Shown: positions 1 to 13,027, counted from the stretch's first letter. The stretch: 64,000 nucleotides of DNA from Nematostella vectensis (GCF_932526225.1 NC_064038.1:7067070-7131069), one strand, 5' to 3'. Notes: generated by a model from the sequence alone, not told the origin. Program-made: numbers and translations.

Positions 1-2399
1 TCCAGACAAAAAAACTTCTCAAACAGCTCCATCTTTTCATTGTTTAAAATACTGGAATAAAAACTGTCATAAAATCTCTATGGACTTCTCGCAAAAGATT
101 CTCATTGACCCGGTGCTGTAGAAATTAAAGAGCATTTTTTAAGCCGCACGTTTGTTATTGTTTTCTTCGATTTTGTCATGAAACCGCGAAATAATTATCT
201 AAAAACAAAGTTTATACTTCATTTAGCAAATTGAATCGAGAATGCGCTATATTCCCTAATCCTGCCCAAAAAATTGGCTGCTTTGTCAGGTATTCTACTA
301 GGCAAATCGGCGGCTTCACAACGATCTTATCTAGTTTAATTAGTTTCTCTATGTATTGCTTGTTTCTCTTTTTTATTCAATGGTGCTGTGTTATTATTAC
401 CTCCTTGTTGTCATGTCATCTACTGTTTTTTACTGGTTTTGTTGGTGGCAGCAGACCTGTAGTAAAAGCACATTTTGTTATTCAAAACGATTTTGTTCTC
501 AGTGACTAAAATAATTTTTCCTTTTCTAATGTCTAATTGTCTCATTTGTGTCGATTAAGCCGAGAGAGCAATTTTTAAGAAGAATATCATAATGATTATA
601 TTTATCAGAAAATTATAGTTTAAATGGAATCTGAAAAATTGAGTTCAAATTCATAATCGTTTATTCGGCCATTACAACTACAACTAAATTATGCGGAGGG
701 CCAGTACCTATTCAAACTACACAAAACGACAAATATAAGTGTTTTTATTCCGAAGTTGGTTATTTGGTGAATTTTTTCTTTTCCCCTGATTCATTTACCC
801 GATAACTTCACTTCATTTCGCCTCCACTCCATAACACAACACTACAGGAAAAAATAGTGTTTATTTTGAATTTGTAGCTTGCGCCCTACAGTCAGTAAGC
901 GCTGCTAAATCCTCTAGAGAACAGGATTTCTTTATGTATTAAGAAATATCTGTTTTGTTTTTTAGTGCTAAAATTGATTGAGTTTCTTTGAATAAAACTC
1001 GTGTTACCTACAGGTTCAGCACGTGCTATAAATACCTCGAGTTGACAAGGACTGGTATGAGCACAGGTACAGAGGGCCGCTCCGTCTGGGCATTTGCTTA
1101 TTATTGTTGGCGTTGTTATTTTCGACTTGCGGTTCTTGTTGTGATTATTTTGTTATTGCCATGGTTAGTGTTGCCGCTGATACTCTAAACACTCATATTG
1201 ATAGTGTTTCTTTGTCGCTGTCAACCGCCATTTCGTCATCCTAGCAAAATACCAAGTGTGAGAAAGTATCCATTCCCAGCGGCTGATTTCGGAATCTATT
1301 GTGATATTTTTTAATGCATTTTGTCACTGAAGTATACAACTTTGTCATTAGATAGTTATTTTGAGATTTCATCAAATAATGCGCCTTCAAATATTGTTTT
1401 TGATATTACTCTCTTTGTTGTCTGCCGGTGAGGTTGAGTTTTTTTTGTTACTGCTCCTATTTCAGGTGTTGCTGTTAATTTAAAGCCAAGTGTGAATTTA
1501 AAGCATTTTGGAATTAATGATTTACGAGATGTACCAGTTTTTCCAAATTAGTACTAATTCTATAAGAAACCATTTTATTTTTTTATTTTTTTATTTTTTA
1601 GAGAGTATCTATTTCCAAATGTGACCTATATGGCGGCAAACTAATAACACAGTTATTGCCCAATTGTGCGAGCTGGTTTTAGTTTATTGGCATTTATCTA
1701 GCGGAAAGACTAAATTTTACTTATTTTAGAGTACCTTTTTCTGTCAAAGATTAAGCTTAGGATTTATTAATTTTGATGTTAAGATGACAACTCTATTAGG
1801 TATCTCGATTTTATGTTTTTTGGATATAATCGTTACGTACCCTATCTTTTGCATCCATTTGTTACAAGAGGTTTTGTTACCATATCTTTGCTGGGTAATA
1901 TTCACTTACTGTATATTCAGCTTACTAATTGAGATACGCTAGCCACGAAATCGGAGTCACAGTCAGCGGTGTGTGTGTGTCCGGTTGACGGCAAGAGCAT
2001 TAAACAAGCTATGATTTGTGGAGTTCGTGCCCAAAATCTGATAGGTAAGCTACAGATTTGAAGAAGCCGGGCCGACACCAAATGAACGTACCAAAATCAG
2101 GCCCGACAAATCGGCGCGTGTAAAGGTGTAATCAAGGCTAACCAGTTAGGTTATTACGAGATTCCCCCGATAACTACAGGCTCTGGCATCGCCGAAACTA
2201 GAATTGGTGAGGGGTGGGACGGGGTTGGCCATTTCGTTTGTTAACAGATTGTTTGTTTGTCGATATTGTTGCGCCTTGTCACTCGGCCTTTTTTAAGAAG
2301 CCTAAATGCAACTGGCATCTGTTACCCAGGATACTCCCGCGGTGGCTTCTGCAGTATATCAAGAAACCTGCTATTTTAAACTGGGGAAGAGGTTACACG
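1..2399. other. Intergenic, no gene recognised
   Basis: AT-rich sequence with only short open frames of low-complexity composition and no recognisable domain. I see no tRNA-like, splice-linked or inverted-repeat structure that I can support. Confidence 0.5.
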
Positions 2400-2687
2400 A
2401 ATAGGGGACTTGCGCTAAGAGATCACGTGTTTCTGAGTGGCAAATTAAAAACAAAATAATCAAACAAGAAGCAGAAATGACTGCGCCCGTCACACCAGAG
2501 ATCGACGTAAAAATGAAATCTTGAAATGAAACTAAACCCTTTCTGGAAAAAAAAAAGAATTCTGGATTTTTTCGTAAATGCCGAATGAGTTTGCTTTTTG
2601 TTGCGGTTATTTTGCCGCCAAAAGCCTGAGCGCGCGCTAGTTGGCCACCCCAACAGTCACGTGATCTCTTAGCGCAAGTCCCCTATT
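2400..2687. mobile_element. 288-bp MITE-like element with perfect 30-bp terminal inverted repeats
   Basis: The 30 bases at 2400-2429 (starting AATAGGGGACTTGCG) recur as an exact reverse complement at 2658-2687. The interior has no coding capacity, so this is a non-autonomous DNA transposon-like element. No clear target-site duplication is visible in the flanks, so the superfamily is not assigned. The short open frames here on both strands run through the inverted repeats and are not treated as genes. Confidence 0.7.
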
Positions 2688-5600
2688 GTACTATGTTTAG
2701 CAAAGGTGAAGGAGGGGTGGGGGCATTGTGTCTGTTGGATGATCTTACGATATCAGTATAGTTTATTTGTAGTTTATTTAGTTTATTTATCTTTTTTGAA
2801 GAACCTTTTTTATAAGACTGTCCAGCAGGAGATTTCGCAAAATGCTAAGAACATACTAAGAACATGCCGAGGCTCAGGTAGCAGGAAAATATTTTCTTTG
2901 TTAGTCTGCTGTGTTCTTAAAGGCAGATTCGAATTGTTTTCATAAGAATTGCTATAGATCATTTGTGTAATTCTCTTCCTAATAATTCATTCGGTATGAT
3001 ATTTTTGTATAAGCAAAAATGGCAAGAATATCGTTTAGCCTTTTTTTTCTCAAAAAATAAGAACAGCCCAACCTCAACCGAAAATTAGACGTTCTTACAA
3101 ACAAAAGGGTACTGCATACTTTTTACATAATATCCTCGAAATGACTCATAGATATACATCATTCATGATAAGGCGCTCTCGGGCCAAGCGACCTGATCAA
3201 GTGCACTATTATTTTAATGCTGCGAGTATTACTGTATAAGAGATATTCTGACCACTGAGTACAAACAACCGTTTAAGCATAAAAGCTCTTTTGTTTAATC
3301 TCTTATTACTGAGAAAAAATATTCTTCCACTCTTTACATTTTTTAGTTGCACCACAAAGGCGCTCTGCCGTGTTTTCTTTCCAAGTCATCGGCTGTTTAG
3401 TCTGCAAACGTTCTTCAAGACACTCACTTAAATGCTTTAAAGCGTTGATTAATCACCTATTCTGTACGTGTGCTTAGGCTTAATAAAACTTTCCACAAAT
3501 TGCTCCTCTACTCTCACAAAAGCAAGCTTAATGACGCTCATTCCCCGCTAACGTCCCCTCCCCCGGCAGAGTAAGACCAAACCTTTACCTCTGCATTCGG
3601 TTAGTACGCAAGTCTTGCGGCATCCTTAGCCTTACACATTGTTAACTTCCTCTTGATAAGTGGCTCCTTGAAAACCACCCACGACTTCGGGAGACATTTA
3701 TATCCTTGCCAAAGGCATTTTACCAAACATAACAACTATTTTTGTGGGAGAAGCCCCAAAATATTCTGTAGCTTTTTCAGACTTTTATTCATTTCACGGA
3801 ATTAAAATTTTGCAGGCGATAAATTTTTCATTGGTGTTCCATCTAATAATAAATTTTGCCAATTTTTTGTGTGCTTAGCCGCAGACAAAACACTCCGTGA
3901 TGCTCTTCATCTTTGAAAGCGATGATCACGGTCTTGTTGTATAGACAAAGAACGATCTGACCACCCCCTAGAGAAATCAGCTCGCCAGATGCGCAACAAA
4001 AGCAGCTATGCCCCATTACCAGCCAGCTCAACTCAAACACAATAGCCTTTCTATTAGCTGTTATGATTGTCAAATCTAAAAAAATGCCTGTCAGTTTAGA
4101 GGAAGCAATTATGAATGTTTGTAGATTTTCCTAGCGATGTATCGGATTTGGTGATAGTAGCGGATACGGTGCGGTAAAAAATAGCGTTTCAAACAGAACA
4201 TCCGTGTGCAACTTCTAGGCGTTTCTATCAGGACACGCCGGGAAAAAAAAACTACCTGTTTCTGTCCAACGAGAAAAATCCAAATACACGCTGTCTTTAC
4301 ACGCTTGGTCTTATATTCCCCTGCGCTCGCAAAGTCACTATCCATAAGTTTCTTCCACATCAGTCTTTTAGCTGGCTTCGTTAATCTAAGTGCCTGGAGA
4401 ATAATCCTTAAACTTATTAACGGGATCTATGGGGTTTCTTAGTGCTATTGTAGTTTGCAACCCTTTGTCCGTCAGATGCAAATTAGCGCAGAGATTTAGA
4501 GTCACCTATTGCGGATCATGTTAACAAGAAGTTGCGTAAAGTTCTAAAGAATGAACTTCCGGTCGTTTTTTTGTAATGAATGTACAGTGTGTTTAAGTGA
4601 CATTTGGTGAACCCAGTTGGTGGATGTTTCAGGCTCGTTTGCTTAGACCACGTGTTTTCTATGTGTGCGTAGAGCAGGTATTACGATATTAGACTTTGAA
4701 CGAGAGGCAGAGGGACCCATTCAAATGCAGATATCGCTAACCAATTGGAAAGCTTTTGTGTAAGAGCTATGACAAACGAGCAACTCAAGCGAAGAAGAGA
4801 GTGATCACATTGACAGTCTCTTTTTACAAACTGCACTGAACTATGAAGTTCTGACAACTTCGGCTAGTTTGAAAAGGACCGCAAAGTCCTTAAATCAGCC
4901 ATGGAAAAGGCGAGATATTTGCGTATCGATACAGGACCCAATCGGCCGACGGATAATTATAAAAGACCAATAAAAGTAATCAGTCTTATACGAACTAAAT
5001 GTAAATACTGTTCCTCTGCGGTTGTAATTGCGAGTTGGAATTTGCGCAGGTTTGTAGAGTCCGAGTTAAGCGGAAACCAACAATCTTTGTCTATTTCCAT
5101 TCATTAGTGCTAGTTGGAAGACGTGTTGTTCTCGTGAATTCACACGCACTGTAGCATGCCAATAGTTGTTAAACCTATTTGTTTTTCAGAATGTCGTCTA
5201 AAAAAAGATGATAGGGATACAGTTTCCTATGTGTGCAAAAAATCCAAACTAGATGCTTGTCAAATATTGCCCGAGATATACATCTCCAAAACAAAGCAAT
5301 ACACAAAACACTGGTCTCGGCGGGGAAGGCTCCCAACTAGGCTCTTTACAAATGCTAACAGTGTTTGTACTTGAAATCACTTTGCTCGTATCGCACCTGC
5401 TTTTATAAAAGATACGCGGAATATTCCACGATCCTGTTAGATATTTTGTAGTAAACTCCCCCAGGTATTATGCAAAAGACAAAAGAGTGTATAGTTGATT
5501 TCAAATCTGGAGTCCGCACTGGGACCGTAAATGAATTGAGCGCCGCGCTTTGTGATGGTTTTCCGCATAACTAAGCAGATGCAGCTAGCGAGTTATAAAC

Positions 5601-5843
5601 AAAACGTAGAATTTGCATATATATGGGTGTGATGAATACATAGACGAGCCAAACAGGAAACCGTTTGGGAGAAGCGAAATCTGATCGGGGTCGAGTTACG
5701 CATTGCGCGGAACGGATATACACGAATCGGGCAAGTATTGTCGCCGCGATCGCGAAGCGCGGTGCTGCCCTGAGCTGTTCTTATGAGTATTGCTTGTTAA
5801 TTGAAGAGGAAATAGTCTGGAGGCATAAACTAAGGGGCGTGAA
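2688..5843. other. Intergenic, no gene recognised
   Basis: Several frames of 60-83 codons occur on both strands, but none has recognisable motifs, and they overlap one another antisense. The last ~500 bases lie upstream of the MEX3 gene and may hold its distal promoter; no specific site is supported. Confidence 0.45.
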
Positions 5844-5851
5844 TATATAAA
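5844..5851 (+). promoter_or_regulatory. Possible TATA box of the MEX3 gene
   Basis: TATATAAA lies about 290 bases upstream of the chosen MEX3 start codon, which would leave a 5' UTR of roughly 260 bases. AT-rich matches of this kind are frequent by chance, so the call is tentative. Confidence 0.25.
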
Positions 5852-6140
5852 CTCTCCTAATCAGCGCTACGCGGCAGCCATGACAAGGCTGTACGCACCA
5901 TGACAAGCTAACAAAACCTCCCGGTGGGACTGGCCAATCAGGGTGCACTTTGCCTGTCACGTGCCGCTAGATGTTGCAAATGAGTTAAGCATTATGGGTT
6001 GTGTTTCGGTCAAATTCTATGACGTCTATCCGGCTTGTTAGTTGCGGGAAAAAGAGTTGCATCGTAGGCTTAGATTCAGCCGAGCTAAACACGGTGAAGT
6101 TGAGACGTAGAGTTGTAGCTGTCGCGAGCTCGATTTCCTT

Positions 6141-7771
6141 ATGCCGAGCTCTCTCGTACTCGATATGGACAGCATGAGCCAGGGCCAGCTAGAGGCTGAT
6201 CAGAGGGCGCTACAAATCGCACTAGAGCTCTCAATGTTGGGCCTCACCAACGACGAGGACTCAAACCCGAACTTCGACGATCTTCGCTCCAAGAAGAGTA
6301 TGAATATGACAGAGTGTGTTCCTGTACCCAGCTCCGAACACGTCGCAGAGATTGTAGGACGCCAAGGTATGTTGGAAAAATCTTCCGTGCGATCTCCTCG
6401 TCGTAATCGAATTAGCGTAGCCCAGTACACTTGTTCAGTAGCTACCTCGTGTTTCTGACATGTCTTCTCTTATGTTGTGAATTTTTAGGCTGCAAGATTA
6501 AGGCGCTACGTGCGAAGACCAATACGTATATCAAGACTCCAGTCAGAGGAGAGGACCCTGTGTTTGTCGTGACTGGAAGAAAAGAGGATGTTACACTTGC
6601 TAAAAGAGAAATCATTTCTGCAGCAGAGCACTTCTCTCAGATACGAGCTCAGCGAAAAAATAACAGCCTGAATTCACTTGCTCCGGGTCCCCCATCCCCG
6701 AGCGTGCCTGGCCAGAGCACGATTCTCGTACGTGTGCCGTACAGAGTAGTGGGTCTTGTTGTCGGTCCTAAGGGTGCTACGATCAAGCGGATTCAGCAGC
6801 AAACGAATACCTACATCGTGACTCCGTCTCGCGATAAGGAACCTGTTTTTGAAGTAACGGGATCGGGGGAAAACGTGGAGAGTGCGCGCAACGAGATTCT
6901 CAATCACATTTCCAACAGGACCGGCGGACTACTCGACGCTAACGATGATAGCGTGTTTCATAACGGCGACCTCAACTCCTTTAATGATTTTCGCCCGGGA
7001 TCTATTTACAGTAGCGGCTCGCAGTCTGGATTCTCCAGCCTTCGCGATTCCACATCGCTGAGTCAGAGCCGTTCGCACTCCAGTGATTCCTTCTACTACC
7101 AGAACGGCTCCACCAAGAATGAGGGTTTCAATCCGATCAATAGCCCCTTCTCCCCGAATGGGTTCTTTTTTAGTGATTTCCCATCACCAACGGATCGGGA
7201 TGTAGGCTCGGATGCGAATTCCAGCGGTTCTGGAGGGTTTGACCCTGCGCCGACGCCACCATCGCCGTCCATCTGGGCTCCAGTGACAAGCGCTTTGAGC
7301 AACGCTCGTGAGCTGCCGTACTCTCGCAGCTCCAGCGTGACCAGCTCAAGTTTGCAAAGTGCGATCGGCAGGCCTGCAAGTCCGCGAGACACCATCCGGC
7401 GGCTGAAGAGCGAGGCTTTGCCTGGCTCAGCTTTCTCTGCGCTGCAGGCTTTCACTCCATTCACAGCACCGTCCACGAGTCCGACCATATCCGATTCCAC
7501 GATTGCAAATGGAAGCGTCCTTGGAAGTACCACACCGGTGGAGGCAATCGGCACACGCCCGTCTCTCACTACCGAGACCAATAATAACCAAACTACCAAA
7601 GACAAGAAGAAGGATTGTGTTGTGTGCTACGAGAACGAGATCGTCGCCGCCTTGGTGCCGTGCGGACACAACTTGTTCTGTATGGAATGTGCTGATCGCA
7701 TCCGAGACGAGCACTCTGTCTGCCCTGTATGCCAGAAACATGTTACTCAGGTACTGCGTATATTTTCATAA
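6141..7771 (+). CDS. MEX3: MEX3-type RNA-binding E3 ubiquitin ligase (two KH domains + RING)
   Basis: Two coding exons, 6141-6366 and 6489-7771, are joined by a GT-AG intron in phase 1, giving 502 residues. KH1 spans roughly residues 58-125; its GxxG loop (GRQG, 73-76) is split by the intron. KH2 spans roughly 150-218 with GPKG at 168-171. A long Ser/Pro-rich linker follows, and a C-terminal C3HC4 RING covers about residues 452-490 (CVVC, CGH, C..C, CPVC), ending in VLRIFS close to the C-terminus. The start was chosen because MPSSL followed by a QRALQ-like segment matches the N-terminus of vertebrate MEX3 proteins. The family binds mRNA 3' UTRs and represses or destabilises targets; the RING can ubiquitinate effectors. 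Nematode MEX-3 acts in embryonic fate. Role in this animal is inferred. No frameshifts are seen. Confidence 0.93.
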
Positions 7772-8332
7772 AGCGAAGGATAACCCAGATAAACATGTAC
7801 CGCTCCGGGACTGGATCCAGTGGAGGTACTTTACGAGATAACGTATTATAGTATAAGTAGAATTGATAACTACGTCTATGTTTGTAAAATTGTCAAGTGG
7901 ACTCGCAATCAGCGAATTATCCGCGATTTCCTCGCCGAGTTCAACTATATAAATATGAGGAAATATGTAAAGTTAGACAAAGTTTTTGCTAATTTAATAT
8001 GTAGTCGAGAGTATCTTAAGTTAATAACTTTAGCTGGGGTTTGTGACAAAATTATCTTTAAATTTCCGACATGATTTTGCATGTCTTAGTTATAAATGTT
8101 CATCTTGAATTAGGAAAAATTACTCATCGAAGTATCTCGATGCGCATCTCTATCTTTATTATTCCGTGAAGTAGTAGCCCAAATGAAGGCTCATAATAAC
8201 GAAAATTTTACAGAGTCCCACTCCAGCCACATTTCATAGCAATATTTATGTGATCTATTTTATGTAATATCGATAACATTTTGATACATACTTGGAGTCT
8301 ATGCTAAAAGAATATATATATGGTATTTGTAC

Positions 8333-8338
8333 AATAAA
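8333..8338 (+). terminator. Proximal polyadenylation signal candidate for MEX3
   Basis: AATAAA hexamer about 560 bases after the stop codon, within AT-rich sequence. Confidence 0.35.
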
Positions 8339-8808
8339 TAGGCATAATTTCTATATGATATTCTAATTCTGTTGCACGAAGTTGAAGGATAGATTTATTG
8401 ACCTATAGTATTTTAATATGGCTAAAATATTCTATATTCCGGATAAGTAGAATACACGGAAATATTTAGTTCTCCAGACCCTGAGCTGTAAGAGAATTCA
8501 GAATTTAAAGTATTTTTTATTTTAATGCACCTACATACTGCTATATTGAAGTTCGTATACAGAGGAATTAAATTGTAAATTTTATTTTTTGCTATTAAAG
8601 AAGTATATATATATATTCCTGTGAATGCCGCATTAGTAGATTTGTAAAATTAATGATGGCACATAAATTGTTATACAGAAAAGGGTTTCCACGCAAATAG
8701 AGTGTAGAGCGACGAATTGCTCTTGTAATTCTCTAAGTCGTGCAAGCTCGTTTCAAGTGCACCAGAATTTTTGCATGTATTTACGAAAATAGTGTTACAG
8801 ATTGTTTT

Positions 8809-8814
8809 AATAAA
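8809..8814 (+). terminator. Distal polyadenylation signal candidate for MEX3
   Basis: AATAAA hexamer about 1 kb after the stop codon, followed within about 30 bases by G/T-rich sequence as expected for a cleavage region. Confidence 0.45.
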
Positions 8815-8830
8815 AGCGAACAATGGTTTT

Positions 8831-11800
8831 ATAAACCGTGTCTCGGTTTTTGCGTGTGCGAGGAACTGGTTGTTATGTTTTTATTTTAGAAATCTTGTGT
8901 AAGCCTTAGTGATGGGAATTTGCATAAATCGATTACACTCTCGAATCTTAACTTAGTCATCAGTGGATGGAAGATTCCTCTGAAATTATCTTTCCTGGTC
9001 TCCTCCCTTTCAACTTTCAACCCTTGAATAGAATTTTTGTTTTTAAACTTTAGTATTCTTGGTCTGTGTTTATCAAACACTAAACGAAGCCCATCATTTG
9101 TACTAAAATATTAATCACTACTGTAAACAAACTAAGGTGGAAAGTCGTATCACTATTTTGCTTGAAACTTGACCCGTGCTCTTTTATTCAAAAACTATGA
9201 CCCAGGTTTATAAACTACTAGGCAGGATTGCCCCTTGGTCATCATAAAGTAAGGTGGTCGTTCCGTATTCGTCTTGTAACAATCTACTCATTCAACCAAA
9301 AGGAGGCTGTCTCGGTCTTTCCCTCACCCGTTAGGTAAATTCATACCGCTGGAAAAGTCACGAAATTATACACAAATAATGCTGAAATAGCTACGTCTGT
9401 TTATACTGGAAATGATTTGTTTAATTAATGAACATTACAGCCCGTTTCCAACGTGAATTTGAAATCGATTTCGCCCTGAGGTATTAGAAAGACACTATAA
9501 AGTGAAGTAATTTTGCCAACGTCAGCCAACAAGAAAGCGGGAATTTTCAGTGTTCTCATTGGTTAAGAGTCTTCATAAATGATTTAATATTTACGCTTCT
9601 GTGAAGCTCAGCTGTTTTGCATAAATTGCCCTTCAGGGATAAGTTTGTATGTGGATAGTTTTGGCAAAGAGTCAAATGAATTGTATTAGGACAAGACTAT
9701 GATGATGTGGTGCTAGCTTTGTTTTGAGCGAAAATCTGAACAAAGATCATTTTGTATTGTTTAGGCGGCCCCCAACAGCCACCGTGAACATTAGTCACGT
9801 ACCAAAATAGTCCAAGTCTGAAGGTGTTTTCGTTTTAATGCATTTTTCATAAAGCTCCTGGATATAATTTTGGTGTTTTTACTTTGAAAGTTATGGTCAA
9901 AATTATCCATTGCAGTTTTATAGACTCCATGGGGGAAAGTAATAATGCCTATTATTGCATAGAATCGAACCAGAATCCATCTCCAAGTGTTTGGGTTAGT
10001 TTTGAGTGGCACTACCATTGTTCAATGCCGCAATTACGTTCCATATTCCCTGATTGTTGACAGATTTTTTATCACGCCTCTTCGGTTTATGGCTGTGAAA
10101 GCATTAAAACAAAAACACTCAGAACCTCAACAGCTCCACCAATTGCTTGTGTAATCCAGATTTTATCTTTTAAGCTGTATAGTATTGTCTCTAATCTCGC
10201 TTCAGATCGTGCATTCCTTTGGAGTATGTCATTGTATAATAACCCTAAAGTTCTGCAACCATCCATTACAATGATCACTAAAGCAATGCACGATTAAGGG
10301 TACAGATATTGGACAATCCGACAATCCAATAATTTGTCATAACATTACGTGCTTATTTTAGCAATCGGTAAGACCAACTTAACAACTTAGGGCAGCCTTG
10401 CTTGAAGAACTCAAAGAGATAAACTGACTTTAAAATGTTTTATGATATTGTTGATCTTCCACGAAAAAAGTTACCCGTTTTCACCACCAGTAATAGACTA
10501 TAAGTTAGAATGGGATTTCAAAGTGTCTGCATGGTTGAAGCTCATGAGAATATTATAGAATTTCGCTCAACTCAAATTCATCATCCAACTTTGTGTTAAA
10601 ATGTACTGTCGGTGTTGTACAATTATGGAAAACTCCTGTGTAAATATTGACAGGAAATGTTTGCTCAAGACTTGTGTACTCGCCGAAACTGTCTACACTC
10701 TGTGACCGCTCTTGAGGTCGCGCGCTCCCTTTCCGACGTCGGAAGCGTCTGTGGAATAGTGTTATCAACTTAACCATTGTTTCGGTCAAATTCACACTTC
10801 CCAATCATTCCCTAATTGCCTGTTTCACGTTTCTCATTGGGTTCCTTAACTCTAAAATACCTCATTAACCAGACGCAATTTCTTTACCTAAGTCTTAGTA
10901 AACAATAACGAAAAATGCCAACAGTTAAATTAAGACTCATGTCTGTGGTAGGTGTATTTGTGACGTCAGGCGAGTAATCCAGTAGTATTAGAATTTGCTT
11001 TGAAAAGCGGCCGACACGGCGCGGGTCTTCAAGTTTTTAAAGCAAATAAGTTTTTAATCAAATTGATAAAAATGCAAATGTTTTTAACAAGGTAGGAGTG
11101 ATCTATCAGGATGAGATAACACGTAACCCATCCGTACGTCGCTATTTATCAACTTGTTTGGTTTTTAATGGCTTTCTGGGCGGGGTTTATTTGAATCTAT
11201 CATAATAAGAACTGCATGTCGTATAGTATTAATTTAGATAGATTCACGAAATGAAGCTAGACATGATCTCTATTTTGATATTTCCGACATTGTCGGGAGC
11301 CGCACTCAGCATACCGGGGCGCATGAAAAAAAAAAATAATATCTACCCCCTTATTGACCGAGTGCGTGAGCCGTATGGAAATATCGTTCTATGGACCGTG
11401 AGCTCCGCTCTTGGGCCGTTCAGCTCCTGTGATGCCCGCGCATGCGGTCAAAAGATAGACAAATAAAAATAAAGAACACAACACTTTTTTCTTGTTTTTT
11501 TTTTTTTTTTTTTTTTTTAGATTTTGAAATTTTCTTTGTGTGGGGCTTGTCGTCTTTATCCTAATTATTTCAAATTCGTGGGTTGGGTGAGTCTTTGAAG
11601 GCCAAACCTTCCATGTCATAGAATTATTGGGGGGAGGGGTGGCTTGGTAATGGCTGTGTGGTATTCGTTGACTTCCTCAAGGACGATTAATCCCAAAAGC
11701 AACTTTTTCCGGGATTTCTGTGGTCATAATGAATCGCGAGAAAGCCTGGGGCCTCGGACAAGCTGTTCCTGTGGCATCACGACTTCAAACCACGACAGGG

Positions 11801-12359
11801 AGCCCAGACCGAATGCCTTAGACTTAGCTGTCACGTGTAAACCCTTCGCCGTATTCAAGATGTATGAAAAATATGGTCATACATAAGGACAAATATAAGA
11901 CAAACTGGAATAACTAAAAAAAATTAAGCTTGAAGTGAGCAGAGCGAAACTCTGGTTTCCATAAAGGCGTAACAGTCTAAGCGTCGTAACAGTCGTCTAG
12001 GGTTTGCCCCCCGAGTTGAACACACGACTCGCGTACGACCGATAAAAAATTGCACTGACTGTATTATCTTGAGTGGATATTTTTTCTTTCTTCTACGTTT
12101 TCCAGGGCGGACCCTGAATTTCCCGAAACATGCCGGGAGGTAGCAAATTGGTGAATTTTAGCTACCATACATCGCTTTTAAAAACAACGCAAGGAACGAA
12201 CTTTCTGAAAATTGAATAAAAGTTTTGCACACCTTACGTCGGTTTAGCACTTAACATCGCTTTGAGCGTAGTTGTGTTTACGAGGGACAGGGAGTAACGA
12301 AAAGCGCGCGATGAGTGCAAAATAAAAACACAAAAGTCAAATTATTGTAGGTTTTACTG
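8831..12359. other. Intergenic, no convincing gene
   Basis: Noncoding-looking sequence with short frames only. An 18-20 base T-run lies near 11500. One 83-codon minus-strand frame (10553-10804) is listed separately as a weak candidate. From 11,900 on, the sequence leads into a dense repeat block. Confidence 0.45.
10553..10804 (-). CDS. Weak candidate for a small hypothetical protein or first exon (83 aa)
   Basis: An open frame on the minus strand begins MGSVNLTE and has a more protein-like composition than surrounding frames: a basic RRFRRRKG stretch, mixed hydrophobic and polar residues, and an acidic C-terminus. An N-terminal MGxxx could be myristoylated. I recognise no family, and no promoter, splice or poly(A) evidence supports it. 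It could be chance. Confidence 0.15.
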   Translation of the reverse strand: MGSVNLTETMVKLITLFHRRFRRRKGSARPQERSQSVDSFGEYTSLEQTFPVNIYTGVFHNCTTPTVHFNTKLDDEFELSEIL

Positions 12360-12822
12360 TACCTTATTACACTTAATTTTCGCCACGTCAAAATTTCGAG
12401 AGGGCGATATTTCGCGACACTTTATTTCCGCGATTTCGCTACTTTCGTAAAAAGCAGGTCACTTTATTTTCGCGATTTTGCGACTTGGGGACAATAAAAT
12501 CAAGCAAAACAAGTGAAATTAAAATGTGATTTAGTTACAAAACTGTAACATAAACATGCGTGGGCTAAATTTTAGTTCAGAATTGTCCATCTCAACCACT
12601 TACTGTATTAAATGTACATTAAAGGATTAAATAGACAAGGTGTTGCTATAAAGCTTATTACACGGTTAATATTTCGCCGAAAGCTTTTTGTGTACTCACT
12701 TAACTTTCGCGCATCCCAATTTTCGCGACACATTATTTTCGCGTCACTTTATTTTCGCGAATTTTTCAAAATCGCGAAATTAGCGAAATTAAAGTGACGC
12801 GAAAATAAAGTGTAATAAGGTA
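12360..12822. mobile_element. TA-flanked MITE with ~15-bp terminal inverted repeats
   Basis: CCTTATTACACTT after a TA at 12360-12361 is mirrored by its reverse complement before the TA at 12821-12822, so the element is bounded by a TA target duplication as in Tc1/mariner/pogo-type elements. Inside, the phrase CACTTTATTTTCGCG recurs in several direct and inverted near-copies, giving a subrepeat structure. There is no transposase coding, so it is non-autonomous. It lies 56 bases left of the ribozyme array. Confidence 0.7.
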
Positions 12823-12964
12823 ATTTGCAAGCTATTATAAAATAATGTAGCATTCGCGGACAGTGCAAAAGTATATTAATGTGGACTTTAAAAGCACACT
12901 AGCATACACACATTGGCACCAGTCGGGCCAAGACGGGACGCTAGCACAGTTACCCGTGCAGTTC

Positions 12965-13027
12965 GGCAACCATGGACAGCTGTTTCGTCCTTATTAGGAC
13001 TCGTCAGCATGGCATAGCCGGTTTGCC
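12965..13027 (-). ncRNA. Type I hammerhead ribozyme, unit 1
   Basis: Reading the minus strand: the core CUGACGA is at 13007-13001. Stem II (GUCC/GGAC, 13000-12997 with 12990-12987) closes a UAAUAA loop. The core GAA is at 12986-12984. Stem III is the palindrome ACAGCUGU (12983-12976), followed by the cleavage nucleotide C at 12975. Stem I pairs CCAUG (13012-13008) with CAUGG (12974-12970), then GGCAA (13027-13023) with UUGCC (12969-12965), leaving a 10-base bulge at 13022-13013. A stem I bulge facing loop II is the usual arrangement for the tertiary contact of natural hammerheads. Predicted cleavage is between 12975 and 12974. The loop-less palindromic stem III suggests that activity may need dimeric pairing of two copies. 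Confidence 0.9.

Larger units (their letters stand above)
7772..8830 (+). other. MEX3 3' UTR
   Basis: AT-rich, AU-element-like sequence with no coding signal follows the MEX3 stop. AATAAA occurs at 8333-8338 and again at 8809-8814; the second is followed by GT-rich sequence (TGTGTC, then TTTTTGCGTGTG) that could be a downstream element, so alternative 3' ends are plausible. Long AU-rich 3' UTRs are common for regulators of this kind. Confidence 0.5.

Noticed and set aside
7096..7605. 169-codon minus-strand frame inside MEX3 exon 2
   Set aside because: It is antisense to the well-supported MEX3 linker and has no domain.
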